Below are positions 17,754-27,547 of a stretch of 64,000 nucleotides of DNA, piece after piece. The translations under genes were made by a program, and so were the position numbers. Location of the stretch: positions 1-64,000 of the forward strand of contig JAFYWN010000032.1 of the NCBI GenBank assembly GCA_017558005.1. Direction: 5' to 3'. The notes below the pieces were generated by a model. It ran no database searches. It was not told where the DNA came from and saw only the letters and a list, made by a program, of their open reading frames with translations. Every line of letters begins with the position of its first letter. Within the stretch, counting starts at the first letter, position 1. The DNA comes from Kiritimatiellia bacterium. GTDB lineage: Bacteria; Verrucomicrobiota; Kiritimatiellia; RFP12; DVOR01.

Positions 17754-19363
17754 CCAAGTATTTCCGCCATCTTCCCTTTCTGCTTCTCGCGCTCCTCGCG
17801 GTGCCGTGGCTAACGCCCGCTGTGACGAGTATGCATAGCACGATGACCGACGCATCGCAGCACATGGAGTACATTTGGTTGATTCCATGCTTAAGTGCGC
17901 TCCTGCTTTGGCAACGTAGAAAGCAGATTCTTGACGCGATTCGTGCCCCGAAGCCGGCCCCATTCTTAGCCCTACCGCTCGTTTTAGCCTCTGGCTTCTT
18001 CCTCTTCTTCGGGCTGCGTGGCGGTCAAGATCGCTTTCTACAGACTGCGGCAGTGCTTCTCCTCTTAGCCCTACCGCTCGCAACTTATGGTAAGCGTCTC
18101 TTCCGCGTGGTGTGGTTTCCGATTCTGCTCTTAGCCTTTGTGATGCCCGTCGGCTTCTTGGACAACTTCACCGTGCCCTTACGTCGCGCCTCGGTCTCCG
18201 TAACCGCCTTCATCCTCAACGGATTAGGCATCAACGTGCGCCAACTCGGCACCGCCATCATCTCCACCGGAACGCCCCCCTTCCAATTAGACGTGGCAGA
18301 CCCCTGCAGCGGCATTCGTTCCCTTGTGGCTCTCTTTGTTGGCACGGCTGCCTATGGCGCCTTTATGCTCACGAGCGTCAAACGGCGTTGGGTGCTCTTC
18401 CTCTCCAGCGTGCCGATTGCCTTTTTGGGCAACATCCTTCGCCTCCTCTTAACCGCATTCACCTGCCACTTCATTAGTCAACAAGCGGGGATGACCCTCC
18501 ACGACCATGCGCTTTTCATCGTGGCACCCTTCTATGCCTTTATCGTCTTCCAATTCACAGACTTCCTCAAGAAGAAGCAAACCGTTGCGCCCGCACCCGA
18601 AGTCGCCACCGAAAACACTGCGTCCCGTGCGCTCACGCACCTCAGGTGGGGCGCGCTTGGCCTCATCGCGCTCTTCCTCGTTACCTTCCGTGGCTATGCC
18701 AACAAAATGCCGCCCTTAGTCTTTGAATCCGATGACTTCCTCTGCTCAAACTTCGTCGAACTGCCAAATGCGACAATGGCCTTCCCTTGGTTCTGCCAAG
18801 ATCGCACCTGCCTCGCCTCCCAAAACCTCACCCTTGGCGCCCCCTTCCCGGAACGTTGCCCCCAATGCGGTGGCGAAGTTGGCAAGGTCTCCCGTGCCGA
18901 ACAAGACATTCTACCCGCCGATACGCAGAGCCGAAAGGTCACCTACACCTTCAACAATGGTGATGTCTTCACCGTCTCGCTCGTCATTGCGGGCAAGAAT
19001 CGTATGTCCATCCACCGCCCTGAGCTCTGCCTTCCATCTCAAGGTTACGTCCTTAGCGAACGCAAAATCCTCCACCTCTCCGATGCCTTACCGATGGCCA
19101 CTTTCTCATTGCGTCGCGAAGGCCACACCCATACGAGTGGATTTGGGTATGTCTTCTTGAACTCCCGCCTTGCAACCACCTCCAACCTGCACCGCGTCTT
19201 GGGGGACAGTTGGCAACGTTCAGTGCACAATCGCATTCAACGTTGGGCAATGATTACAGTTCGTTCGCCCCATTACGATTTCCAAACGCCCGAAGGCGAA
19301 GCCGCCCTTCGCGCATTTATGCTCCGCTTTTATCCCACCCTTTTCACCGCAACGGCCCAATAA
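17750..19363 (+). CDS. Exosortase fused to EpsI domain
   Basis: At 537 aa this combines two parts. Residues 1-285 are an eight-helix exosortase with catalytic Cys186 in DPCSGIRS, Arg231 in GNILRL and the His in HDHALFIVAPFYAF. Residues ~300-537 match the EpsI/DUF3485 domain (HRPELCLPSQGY). Exosortases cleave and probably transfer PEP-CTERM proteins to the cell surface. Between the domains lie four Cys (CQDRTC and CPQC) that look like an inserted zinc ribbon. No PEP-CTERM substrate is visible in the window. Confidence 0.88.
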   Translation: MTKYFRHLPFLLLALLAVPWLTPAVTSMHSTMTDASQHMEYIWLIPCLSALLLWQRRKQILDAIRAPKPAPFLALPLVLASGFFLFFGLRGGQDRFLQTAAVLLLLALPLATYGKRLFRVVWFPILLLAFVMPVGFLDNFTVPLRRASVSVTAFILNGLGINVRQLGTAIISTGTPPFQLDVADPCSGIRSLVALFVGTAAYGAFMLTSVKRRWVLFLSSVPIAFLGNILRLLLTAFTCHFISQQAGMTLHDHALFIVAPFYAFIVFQFTDFLKKKQTVAPAPEVATENTASRALTHLRWGALGLIALFLVTFRGYANKMPPLVFESDDFLCSNFVELPNATMAFPWFCQDRTCLASQNLTLGAPFPERCPQCGGEVGKVSRAEQDILPADTQSRKVTYTFNNGDVFTVSLVIAGKNRMSIHRPELCLPSQGYVLSERKILHLSDALPMATFSLRREGHTHTSGFGYVFLNSRLATTSNLHRVLGDSWQRSVHNRIQRWAMITVRSPHYDFQTPEGEAALRAFMLRFYPTLFTATAQ

Positions 19364-19374
19364 AACCCCTCACG

Positions 19375-19692
19375 ATGTTCATTGAAGTCGCGAATACCCC
19401 CCTCAAACGGATGAAAGGTCTCCTTGGACGCTCCACCTTGGAAGACGGCCACGGGCTTCTCATTACCCCTTGTAATGCGGTGCATACACACTTTATGAAG
19501 TTTGCGATTGATCTTCGCTTTTTCAGCAAATCTGGCGAATTAGTGCGCCTCTATCGCAATGTTACGCCAGGCAAGTGGTGGCTCTGGGGTGGCTTCAAAG
19601 CCCATTGCGTGCTTGAAACACGCGCAGGAGACACCACCTTTGATTCGCCCACAGCACTTAGCCAACTAAAGAAAGAAGTTTTCCATGTCTGA
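19375..19692 (+). CDS. DUF192 family protein
   Basis: This 105-aa protein has the DUF192 core: [32 protein letters not shown] and a C-terminal [12 protein letters not shown]-type segment. The family is small, beta-rich and of unknown function. The start at 19375, 11 bases after the exosortase stop, matches the domain boundary. Its stop overlaps the pflA start. Confidence 0.78.
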   Translation: MFIEVANTPLKRMKGLLGRSTLEDGHGLLITPCNAVHTHFMKFAIDLRFFSKSGELVRLYRNVTPGKWWLWGGFKAHCVLETRAGDTTFDSPTALSQLKKEVFHV

Positions 19693-20380
19693 CACGCCCC
19701 CTCTTCGCCTCCATTCCTACGAAAGCTTTGGTGCAGTTGATGGACCTGGCATCCGCTTAGTAGTCTTCTTGCAAGGGTGCCCTTTACGTTGCCTCTTCTG
19801 CCACAATCCGGACACTTGGGCGACCGATGGCGGCAGAGAGGTCACGGCCGCAGAACTCGTTCAACGTGCCACACGCATGAAGCCCTACTTTGGCAAAGAC
19901 GGTGGCGGTGTAACCTTCTCTGGCGGCGAACCCCTCATGCAGGCCGCCGCACTTCTGCCTGCCGTGAAAGCACTTCGTGAAGCGGGCTTCCATGTGGCGA
20001 TTGACACCTCTGGTGCCGTGGACACCCCCGCTGCACGTGCCGTATTAGATGAAGCAGACCTAATTCTTTTGGACGTGAAAAATCCGCTCCCTGAACGCTT
20101 TAAGGAGGTCACGGGGTTGGAGATCTCCTCCACGTTAAACATCTTTAATCACCTCAAAGCCACCCAAAAGCCCATTTGGATTCGCCAAGTGGTCGCCCAT
20201 GGTCTCAATGATACCGAGGCGGAAAAGGAAGCCACGCGCCGCATGATTGAAGGCCTCAATGTCCAACGGATCGACCGTTTGCCCTACCATGAGCTCGGCC
20301 TTCACAAGTATGAAGCGTTGAACATTCCCTATCGTGGCGCCGACCTTACGCCGCCCTCTCCAGAAGAGTTGAAATTATGA
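19685..20380 (+). CDS. pflA: Pyruvate formate-lyase activating enzyme (radical SAM)
   Basis: This 231-aa glycyl-radical activase carries the CxxxCxxC cluster motif in [13 protein letters not shown] and the [12 protein letters not shown]-binding segment. It installs the glycyl radical on pyruvate formate-lyase or a related enzyme under anaerobic conditions. No glycyl-radical enzyme is in the window, so the partner is elsewhere. The gene overlaps DUF192 upstream by 8 bases and trkH downstream by ATGA. Confidence 0.92.
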   Translation: MSDTPPLRLHSYESFGAVDGPGIRLVVFLQGCPLRCLFCHNPDTWATDGGREVTAAELVQRATRMKPYFGKDGGGVTFSGGEPLMQAAALLPAVKALREAGFHVAIDTSGAVDTPAARAVLDEADLILLDVKNPLPERFKEVTGLEISSTLNIFNHLKATQKPIWIRQVVAHGLNDTEAEKEATRRMIEGLNVQRIDRLPYHELGLHKYEALNIPYRGADLTPPSPEELKL

Positions 20381-21939
20381 ATACGGTTGCCCCCAACGCA
20401 TTAAAGAACGAACGCGAGCGCCTTCAAGACACGCTTGAGGACGTTCACGCGTCGCTGAGTGCGCATCGCAAGCGCACAAACCGTTTTGACCCGCGTCGGA
20501 TGATGGCGTTCACCTTCATCCTTCTCATCGCACTTGGCACCATCTTGCTCTCCACCCCTTGGGCGCAATCTACTGGAACATGGGCGTGGTACCGAGAGAC
20601 CTCGGTCTTCTCGTGGTCGACCTTCTTCCATGCGGTGTTGGACAACCTCTTCATGGCGACCTCTTCCTCCTGCGTCACAGGATTAACCGTTGTCCAGGTC
20701 TCCACCTACTACTCCACCTTCGGCCACGCCGTCCTACTCTGTTGTATCCAATTGGGTGGCATTAGCTTGTTGACCTTAGGTACGTTGATTGTGACCATCC
20801 TCTTAGGACGCGTTCCTGCGGGTGGGGAAGACCAGGTCATGATGAGCTATGGTGCAGGATCTGTCTCACGCGCAAATAGTCTCTTAAGCCAAACGATTTG
20901 TTACGCCTTCTCATTCGAAATCCTTGGTGCCGCACTGCTCTTCATTCGCCACTTCTGGACCCATGGCTACCCTTTGGGCAAGAGTGTTTGGTACGCCTGC
21001 TTCCATGCCGTCAGCGCCTTCTGCAATGCCGGTGTGTCGTTGTATGACAACAACTTGATTGACGTGCGCGGTGACTTGATCTATATCTCCGTCATTACAC
21101 TTTTGGTTATTTTGGGTGGCATTGGCTTCTTAGTCATTGCCAATGTCTTCCACTATCGCCCATGGAATCTGGACCTCCGCAGCCGCGGCAAAATTTCATT
21201 GCACTCGCGCATTGTCTTGTGGGCCACGTTTTACATGTGCGTCGGGGGTGGCCTCCTCTTCACGGCATTGGAGTGGTCCAACTCATTGGACATCCACGAG
21301 ATCCCCAACTTCTGGCAAGCATTGACTGACGGCAATTGGGCCTCCTGCTTCACCTCATTGAAGTTGATGACCCAGCGCATCTGCGCAGGCATCTCTCAAG
21401 CCTCAATGTTCCGCACCGCCGGCTTCAACTTTGTTGAGATGGATGCTATCACCCCGCCTGCGAACCTGCTCTCGGTCTTTTTGATGTTGGTGGGCGGCTC
21501 GCCTGGTTCCATGGCGGGCGGCATTAAGACCACCACCTTGATTGTCTTGATTCTCACCATCCGCGCCTACCTCAAAGGTTCGCCTGTGGTCCAACTGCAC
21601 AAGCGTACAATTTCCGACACAATCTGCCGTGAGGCGATGGTGATTATCTTCTACTACCTCTCGATGGTCTTCACCTTCTACTTCCTGCTTCTCTTGACCG
21701 AACGCAATCTCATCACCCAACGTGGTGACTTCGTGCTCTTCTACGAAGTCTCGTCCGCATTTGGTACCGTTGGTACCTCGCTCAATGCCACACCATTGCT
21801 CTCGCCCGTCGGGAAACTGATGATTGCATTAGCGATGTTCGTAGGACGTATTGGACCGATTTCAATCGCCTTTATGATGGCACGTCGTGAAATAACCCAT
21901 CGGATTCGTTACCCTGAAGAAATTATTACGGTCGGTTAA
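20377..21939 (+). CDS. TrkH/KtrB family potassium transporter
   Basis: This 520-aa membrane protein has the four P-loop signatures of K+ translocating subunits: [30 protein letters not shown] and [10 protein letters not shown]. It has a ~55-residue charged N-terminal extension. The family needs a cytosolic TrkA/KtrA regulator, which is not encoded here. Overlap with pflA suggests co-transcription. Confidence 0.9.
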   Translation: MNTVAPNALKNERERLQDTLEDVHASLSAHRKRTNRFDPRRMMAFTFILLIALGTILLSTPWAQSTGTWAWYRETSVFSWSTFFHAVLDNLFMATSSSCVTGLTVVQVSTYYSTFGHAVLLCCIQLGGISLLTLGTLIVTILLGRVPAGGEDQVMMSYGAGSVSRANSLLSQTICYAFSFEILGAALLFIRHFWTHGYPLGKSVWYACFHAVSAFCNAGVSLYDNNLIDVRGDLIYISVITLLVILGGIGFLVIANVFHYRPWNLDLRSRGKISLHSRIVLWATFYMCVGGGLLFTALEWSNSLDIHEIPNFWQALTDGNWASCFTSLKLMTQRICAGISQASMFRTAGFNFVEMDAITPPANLLSVFLMLVGGSPGSMAGGIKTTTLIVLILTIRAYLKGSPVVQLHKRTISDTICREAMVIIFYYLSMVFTFYFLLLLTERNLITQRGDFVLFYEVSSAFGTVGTSLNATPLLSPVGKLMIALAMFVGRIGPISIAFMMARREITHRIRYPEEIITVG

Positions 21940-21944
21940 TCCCT

Positions 21945-22856
21945 ATGAATGCGCTTACAGCTTGTACGCTTTGCCCTCGTCAATGTCACGTCAATCGCTT
22001 GGAAGGCCAACGTGGCTACTGCGGTAGCGCCCTCGATACGCGAATGTTCCGTTGGGGGCCACACTTCGGCGAGGAACCACCCCTCGCGGGCACCAAGGGC
22101 AGTGGCACCCTCTTCTTCTCCCATTGCACCCTCAAGTGCATCTACTGCCAAAATGCCAAGTGGAGCAACGGCGGTCGCGGGGAAGACCTCACCATTGAGC
22201 AACTCCGCGAGCGCTTTACTACACTCGTTGAAAAGGGATGCCACAATTGGAATTTGGTCTCCCCCACCCCATGGTTGCCACAAATTGACGCGGCGGTGCG
22301 TCCGCTCTTGGAGGCTGGCATCCGTCTTCCCTTTGTTTACAATACCTCTGGGTATGAACGCCCAGAGACCTTATCCCAGTACGCACACCTCATCGATATC
22401 GGGTTGGCCGACCTACGTTATGCCTCTGCGGCGAGTGCCTATGAAGGCTCTCAAGCGCGCGACTACGTTGAAGCGGCTCGTGCATCCCTCCAATGGATGT
22501 GGAACCACCTCGGCCCTCTTGAATGTGACGATGAGGGCATCGCCAAACGTGGCCTCATTGTTCGCCTCTTAGCATTGCCAGGACGCACCAATGAGGTGGC
22601 AGAAAATCTGATTTGGTTGCGCAATACCCTCGGCAAAAAGGTCGCGGTCAGCGTCATGGCGCAATACAATCCCGTGGGCTTAGCCGCCGTAACGCCTAGG
22701 TGGAATCGTCGTATTACCCCAGAAGAATTTGAACCCATCGCAGATTTGGTGGCAGATTTAGATTTTGAGACCGGCTGGATTCAGCCGTGCGAAGACGAAA
22801 CTGCAGAGTGCATGCTCGGCGATGATATGGAAGCGGGCTACGGCGAAGTCCGTTAA
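21945..22856 (+). CDS. PflX/YgcF-type radical SAM protein
   Basis: This 303-aa protein has an N-terminal Cys-rich segment (CTLCPRQCHVNR, GYCGS) and the CxxxCxxC motif in HCTLKCIYCQN, the pattern of PflX-like radical SAM proteins related to pyruvate formate-lyase activase. Its target is unknown. Presence in the same operon as pflA suggests a shared anaerobic regulon. Confidence 0.85.
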   Translation: MNALTACTLCPRQCHVNRLEGQRGYCGSALDTRMFRWGPHFGEEPPLAGTKGSGTLFFSHCTLKCIYCQNAKWSNGGRGEDLTIEQLRERFTTLVEKGCHNWNLVSPTPWLPQIDAAVRPLLEAGIRLPFVYNTSGYERPETLSQYAHLIDIGLADLRYASAASAYEGSQARDYVEAARASLQWMWNHLGPLECDDEGIAKRGLIVRLLALPGRTNEVAENLIWLRNTLGKKVAVSVMAQYNPVGLAAVTPRWNRRITPEEFEPIADLVADLDFETGWIQPCEDETAECMLGDDMEAGYGEVR

Positions 22857-22882
22857 GCCCCCACCCTTTTTTGGAGAAAACA

Positions 22883-23134
22883 ATGCCCGTTTATGATTAT
22901 CGTGCGAAAGACAGTGCCCATGCTTGCGATTATTGCAAGGATGGCTTTGAGATGATGCGCCTTCTCAGTGCGCCCCCCTTGGAAGTTTGCCCCGAATGTG
23001 GTGCACCTGTCATCAAACTCATCTCCGCGCCCGCCCTTGGCAGAAGCAAGTCCAAACTGGACGATCGTGCGAAAGCCGCTGGCTTCCACAAACTGAAGCG
23101 CGTGGACAAAGGCGCCTTTGAAAAACTTTACTAA
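22883..23134 (+). CDS. FmdB-type zinc ribbon protein
   Basis: This 83-aa protein begins MPVYDYRAKD and has two CxxC pairs (CDYCKDGFE, CPECGAP), the regulatory FmdB/CxxC_CXXC_SSSS zinc ribbon pattern, with a basic C-terminal tail. Function is unknown. The ATG at 22883 with GGAG upstream is preferred over an in-frame TTG at 22871. Confidence 0.82.
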   Translation: MPVYDYRAKDSAHACDYCKDGFEMMRLLSAPPLEVCPECGAPVIKLISAPALGRSKSKLDDRAKAAGFHKLKRVDKGAFEKLY

Positions 23135-23147
23135 GGAGTTTATCACC

Positions 23148-24026
23148 ATGACCATTGACCAACTCAATTCCCACTTTGGCGCCGCTGGACGCATTGCCTT
23201 TCGTGAAGGCCCTGGCGGACACCCCATTGCCGCCCTCGTTGCACCGCAAGGTGTTTGCGAGGTTTCGCTCTACGGTGGCCAAGTCTTGACCTATCGTACC
23301 CTTGGCTTCCAAGACGCCCTTTGGTTGAGCCCGCTGGCGGAATTCGCCGATGGAAAGGCGATTCGAGGGGGCATTCCAGTCTGTTGGCCATGGTTTGGTA
23401 AAGCGCCCGCAGGGATGCCGGAGGGAACGCCCTCCCATGGCTTTGCACGGCGTTCGCTCTGGCGCGTGGTCCACTCAGAATATGCCGCTCGTGAAACGGT
23501 GCTCAAACTTGAATTAACCGATGACGATGCGACCGACCCCGCTTGGCCTTATGCCTACCAACTCACCCTGACGATTACTTTAGGGGATTGCCTGACCTTG
23601 GAATTGCAAACGCGCAATCTCTCCAACGAACCCTTCACCTATGGCGAAGCATTACACACCTATCTGCGTGTCGGCGATGCCCGCAATATCCGTCTGCTCG
23701 GCATTACCGAAGAGGCTTTATCCTTCAACGATACCGACACCCATGATGTCGTTTATCCAAAGACCGATCTTGTTGCCTTGATTAGCGACCCCGATATGGA
23801 GCGCATCTTGGCCTTGACCGCAGACGATTCCAGCGCCGTTGTGGTCTGGCATCCCGCATTAGAGTGCGGCCTTTCGGATGTCTCTTTGGGCGGACCGCGC
23901 CACTTCCTCTGCGTTGAACCCGCCAACCCTCACCACACGGGCGGCGAAATTACCCTCGCCCCAGGCTCTGCGCACGTCTTAACCATGCGCATTCAGCCCA
24001 CCTCTCCTAAAGAAAAGAATGCCTAA
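23148..24026 (+). CDS. D-hexose-6-phosphate mutarotase (YeaD-like)
   Basis: This 292-aa beta-sandwich protein matches aldose 1-epimerase relatives of the YeaD type: DALWLSPLAEFADGKAIRGG, PVCWPWFGK with the phosphate-binding Arg region, the His in GFARRS/ALHTYL, and Glu in CVEPAN. It would equilibrate alpha and beta anomers of hexose-6-phosphates. AAGGAG sits 9 bases before the ATG. It lies between the zinc-ribbon gene and deoC. Confidence 0.88.
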   Translation: MTIDQLNSHFGAAGRIAFREGPGGHPIAALVAPQGVCEVSLYGGQVLTYRTLGFQDALWLSPLAEFADGKAIRGGIPVCWPWFGKAPAGMPEGTPSHGFARRSLWRVVHSEYAARETVLKLELTDDDATDPAWPYAYQLTLTITLGDCLTLELQTRNLSNEPFTYGEALHTYLRVGDARNIRLLGITEEALSFNDTDTHDVVYPKTDLVALISDPDMERILALTADDSSAVVVWHPALECGLSDVSLGGPRHFLCVEPANPHHTGGEITLAPGSAHVLTMRIQPTSPKEKNA

Positions 24027-24047
24027 TCAGCCGAAAGGATTCCTCAG

Positions 24048-24722
24048 ATGACCGCGAAAGCTCTCCTCAAAACGTTGGACTACGCCATCCTGAAGCCCGA
24101 AGCTTCGATGTTGGACCTCCATCATGCTGCCGAATACTGCAAGGATCTCGGCGTTGGATGCCTCTGCGTAAAGAGTTGCGATGTCAAGTTTACGGCAGAG
24201 TGCCTCGCCGATAGCGAAACCATCGTTGCGGCAGTGGTCGGTTTCCCACACGGCAATACGCTCCCCGCCTTGAAGGCAATTGAGGCCCAAATGGCGGTGG
24301 CGCATGGCGCGAAGGAGATTGATATGGTGATCAATATCTCCGCCTTAAAGGATGGCGATACCGAGGGGGTTACCGACGAAATCCGCGTTGTGGTCACCGC
24401 TGTTTGGCCGCATCCGGTCAAGGTCATCCTTGAAACCGCCCTCTTGACTCCTGCAGAGATTCGCAAGGGGGTCGCTTGTGCAATTAAAGCGGGCGCCGCC
24501 TTTGTTAAGACCTCCACGGGATTTGCAGCACATGGCGCCACTCCTGAAGCTGTCCAAACCATGATTACCGCCGCCAAGGGCAAAATTAAGGTCAAAGCCT
24601 CTGGTGGCATCCGCACCCGTGCAGATGCAGAGGCTTACCTCAAGATGGGCTGCGAACGTCTCGGCGTTGGCAATGTGGATTGCTTACTGACCGAAGCAGA
24701 AAAGAAAAAGTTGCTCGCATAA
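24048..24722 (+). CDS. deoC: Deoxyribose-phosphate aldolase
   Basis: This 224-aa TIM-barrel enzyme splits 2-deoxyribose-5-phosphate into glyceraldehyde-3-phosphate and acetaldehyde. The Schiff-base Lys is in FVKTSTGF, a second conserved Lys in KVKASGGIRT, and the VVGFPHG loop is intact. Length is standard. It is the last gene of the run that ends at the bidirectional terminator. Confidence 0.95.
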   Translation: MTAKALLKTLDYAILKPEASMLDLHHAAEYCKDLGVGCLCVKSCDVKFTAECLADSETIVAAVVGFPHGNTLPALKAIEAQMAVAHGAKEIDMVINISALKDGDTEGVTDEIRVVVTAVWPHPVKVILETALLTPAEIRKGVACAIKAGAAFVKTSTGFAAHGATPEAVQTMITAAKGKIKVKASGGIRTRADAEAYLKMGCERLGVGNVDCLLTEAEKKKLLA

Positions 24723-24749
24723 GCATTCTGTACGCAAACACCATAAACA

Positions 24750-24783
24750 AAAAAACGTCTCCGAATTCGGAGACGTTTTTTAT
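24750..24783. terminator. Bidirectional terminator between deoC and the DksA-like gene
   Basis: AAAAAACGTCTCCG and CGGAGACGTTTTTT form a long perfect stem around AATT, with A and T tracts on both sides, so it can stop transcription from both convergent genes. Confidence 0.95.
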
Positions 24784-24800
24784 TCATAGTGGCCCAATGA

Positions 24801-25862
24801 TTAGAGGTTGAGCGAACGCTTCGAGGCCTTCACCTGACGTTCATACTCTTCCTTGCACTTGACGCAACGAATCGCGAAGGGTGCGGCACGCAGACGTTCA
24901 CGCGAAATGGCACACTTGCACATCGTGCAAATACCATAGGTCTTGTTTTCAATCGCACGCAGTGCATCGTCAATCGCCAAGAGGCTCTTGCGCGTATCTT
25001 CAGCACGACTCAACATCTCTGCGCGATTAGCCGAATTGGAACCGTCTTCTTCAACGTTCTCTTCGTCCGGACGGCTCAGCGCATCATTCGACATCGCATT
25101 CTGCAGCTTCACCTTCTTTTCGCGCTCTTCAAGCAAACGACGCTTGAATTCTTCGAGATCAGAATCCTTGAAGGGCGAACGCATCACCTGACGCACCGAG
25201 CCTCCCTTCTTCCCATTGTTCTTCGGACGCAACAAAGCATAGCGTGGCGTCAATGGAGAGGACACCTTAATTGAGGTCGGTTCCGTGGTCGGTGTACGCA
25301 TCCCCGTCGACGGCTCAGGGTTTACGGGCGTCTTGGAAGGAGTGGTCGGCTTCTTCGGTTCCTTGGGCTTAGCAGTAGGCTTTTCCGTAGGAGTGGGCTT
25401 AGCGGTAGGCTTAGCCGTTGGCTTAGCAGTAGGCTTTTCCGTGGGCTTCTTCGTAGGAGCAGGCTTGGCCGTGGGCTTAGCGGTAGGCTTGGCCGTGGGC
25501 TTCTTCGCAGGAGTAGGTTTAGCCGTAGGCTTCTTCGTCGGAGCAGGCTTGACCGTGGGCTTAGCGGTAGGCTTGGCCGTGGGCTTCTTCGCAGGAGCAG
25601 GCTTGGCCGTGGGCTTCTTCACAGGAGCCGGTTTTGCCGTGGGCTTAACCACAGGCTTCTTTGCAGGAGTAGGCTTTGCCGCAGGCTTAGCAGGTGCTTT
25701 CTTTGCAGGTGCAGGCTTTGCCGCGGGTTTTGCGGCAGGCTTAGCGACCGGCTTCTTTGCAGGTGCCTTAGCGGGAGTCTTCTTGGCAGGAGCAGACTTC
25801 ACGGCGGGTTTAACAGCCTTTTTGGATGACGTTTTTACAGTTGCTGCTTTTTTCGTTGCCAT
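24801..25862 (-). CDS. DksA/TraR-type zinc finger protein with histone H1-like Lys/Pro/Ala tail
   Basis: This 353-aa protein has two halves. Residues ~1-190 are almost only Lys, Pro, Ala and Thr in repeats such as KPTAKP and APAKKP, resembling the C-terminal tail of histone H1 and bacterial DNA-binding tails. Residues ~215-345 form a DksA-like unit with a coiled coil ([15 protein letters not shown]) and a four-Cys zinc finger (GICTMCKC ... [10 protein letters not shown]). DksA-family proteins act on RNA polymerase. The fusion suggests tethering to DNA. The antisense Gly/Val-rich frame is an artefact of the repeats. Confidence 0.88.
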   Translation of the reverse strand: MATKKAATVKTSSKKAVKPAVKSAPAKKTPAKAPAKKPVAKPAAKPAAKPAPAKKAPAKPAAKPTPAKKPVVKPTAKPAPVKKPTAKPAPAKKPTAKPTAKPTVKPAPTKKPTAKPTPAKKPTAKPTAKPTAKPAPTKKPTEKPTAKPTAKPTAKPTPTEKPTAKPKEPKKPTTPSKTPVNPEPSTGMRTPTTEPTSIKVSSPLTPRYALLRPKNNGKKGGSVRQVMRSPFKDSDLEEFKRRLLEEREKKVKLQNAMSNDALSRPDEENVEEDGSNSANRAEMLSRAEDTRKSLLAIDDALRAIENKTYGICTMCKCAISRERLRAAPFAIRCVKCKEEYERQVKASKRSLNL

Positions 25863-26039
25863 AGTAAACTCTCATGTTCAATTGTTTATACGCATCAATG
25901 ACGTAGCACTTACTCCGTCGCAACGTATTTACTTTAGCAAAATTTTCACCCTTCTTCAACACCCTAAATGTACCCTCATCCCGATTTTTTAAGGTTTTAC
26001 CCCCAAAATTCTCCCAAAAAAACCTTTCAAACATCACTT

Positions 26040-26756
26040 TCAATATTCAAGTGCGTGAATATTCATGAAAAAGTGGTGCAGATTGCTTTCAGGGTTCTGC
26101 CACCGAAACGTTCCACACAGGTAGGGTTTTAGGAGTTCAAGCGAGGGAGATTTGTCTCCTACTAACAGTTGCGTCACCTCTACAATAACCTCATGTGTTG
26201 TATCGATTCGCGAGGAATCTACGCAAATAAGAAGTCCCTCTGGAGAAAGCAATTTCCGCGAACGCGTATTTTGCCAGGGAGCACTCAAAAAGTTTACCAA
26301 TGCGCCCTCCGAGTCAAAGACCAAGCACTCACAGGAAAAGTTAACCCGCTTCTTGAGGACTTCATCTGCTGCTCGCATCTGCACACCCATAAAGAGTCCT
26401 TTTCGTGTGCACCCTGGATAACACGAGTCTTGCATACACATAGCGAGGTCGTGCAGCGTAAATTCAAAGGGTTGCGAGTAACTATCAACCAAACGCACCT
26501 GATAGATTGACGCTTCACCTACTAACCGTTTTAACGCTAATTGCCAATAGCCATTTGTAGCAGAAAAACCGATTGATCGCGTTTCATCAAACGCCACTTC
26601 TTCATGCTCTGACGTAAATAAAAAAGATGACATGAGCGTCGCACGATCCATCGTAACTGAACAACCTGCGGCTAAAACAGGGAAGGAAATGAATAAGCAC
26701 ACATTTCGTCTAATATCAGAATAGAGACGATCAAATTGCAACATCTTTTTGAGCAT
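26040..26756 (-). CDS. Hypothetical lipoprotein
   Basis: This 238-aa protein has a signal peptide with lipobox LAAGC. I know no family for the mature part, which has an unusual number of Cys (CMQDSCYPGC, CECLVF). The start at 26756 is chosen over one at 26816 because GAGGAGGTAGGA lies directly upstream. It follows the gene at 26816-27514 on the same strand. Confidence 0.6.
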   Translation of the reverse strand: MLKKMLQFDRLYSDIRRNVCLFISFPVLAAGCSVTMDRATLMSSFLFTSEHEEVAFDETRSIGFSATNGYWQLALKRLVGEASIYQVRLVDSYSQPFEFTLHDLAMCMQDSCYPGCTRKGLFMGVQMRAADEVLKKRVNFSCECLVFDSEGALVNFLSAPWQNTRSRKLLSPEGLLICVDSSRIDTTHEVIVEVTQLLVGDKSPSLELLKPYLCGTFRWQNPESNLHHFFMNIHALEY

Positions 26757-26815
26757 TCCTACCTCCTCACACCGGCTTCTCTTAAGCAAACTCGCAGGTA
26801 ACACCATTAGCAACA

Positions 26816-27514
26816 TTAAAGTGGCGCCTCAAAATACGAGAAGGCTGATTTTGGCCGTTCAAAATCTCCATGAATGGTCCAATGCCGCTTCTTGTGGTGA
26901 TATGAGAACGCGACCGCTCCCCCCTCTTTCTGTGAATACGACACAGTTATCGTTCTTGGCGGACAGTCTATAAAGAGTTCATTCCATGAGCGGGTCTCTA
27001 TTGGGAGTTGCGTCACGTGTTCAAATTCAGACCACGAAAGTGCGTCATGCCGTTCAAATTGCACATCAAGCTTGTTCAATTTTTCTCCAATAAATACGCA
27101 CACCAAGCGCCCTTCATACCCTCCGACCGCCTCAAAGGTATAATTCCAAAGGCTATAACATCTCCCCGCGTTATCTGAAAGCACTTCCACCATTTGCTCA
27201 AGTGAATGTATTTCAATATTGTGATACTGTCCCGTCAAAATCCTTTTAGAAACGGTCGCATCAAGAGCTTCTTCAGGCACCTCGTCCTTGAGGTAAAAGT
27301 AAAGCATACGATTGGGGATGCCGACGCGTCCCAAGATCTCTTGAAAACGCATTTCACAACTGCATTGTTGGACAAATGTGAGTGCATTTGAGAGGTTGAT
27401 AACAGCATCGAATCTCTCCCGTTGCACACGGCGCTTATAACCGTTATACACGAAAAAAGCGGCGATTAATAGCACGAAGAGGATGGAGAATCGGACTAAC
27501 CTCTTTTTGTTCAT
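26816..27514 (-). CDS. Hypothetical membrane-anchored protein
   Basis: This 232-aa protein has one N-terminal membrane helix after a short basic start (MNKKRLVRFSIL) and then a ~205-residue extracytoplasmic part with two Cys in CSCEMRF. No family is recognised. GGAGAG precedes the start. It lies in tandem with the lipoprotein gene downstream, and both are convergent with the deoC operon. Confidence 0.6.
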   Translation of the reverse strand: MNKKRLVRFSILFVLLIAAFFVYNGYKRRVQRERFDAVINLSNALTFVQQCSCEMRFQEILGRVGIPNRMLYFYLKDEVPEEALDATVSKRILTGQYHNIEIHSLEQMVEVLSDNAGRCYSLWNYTFEAVGGYEGRLVCVFIGEKLNKLDVQFERHDALSWSEFEHVTQLPIETRSWNELFIDCPPRTITVSYSQKEGGAVAFSYHHKKRHWTIHGDFERPKSAFSYFEAPL

Positions 27515-27547
27515 ACGCTCTCCACGAGTTCAACACATAAAAATGAC

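Noticed and set aside
25285-25992. Gly/Val-rich hydrophobic frame on the + strand
   Set aside because: It is the complement of the Lys/Pro/Ala repeats in the DksA-like gene and has no ribosome site.
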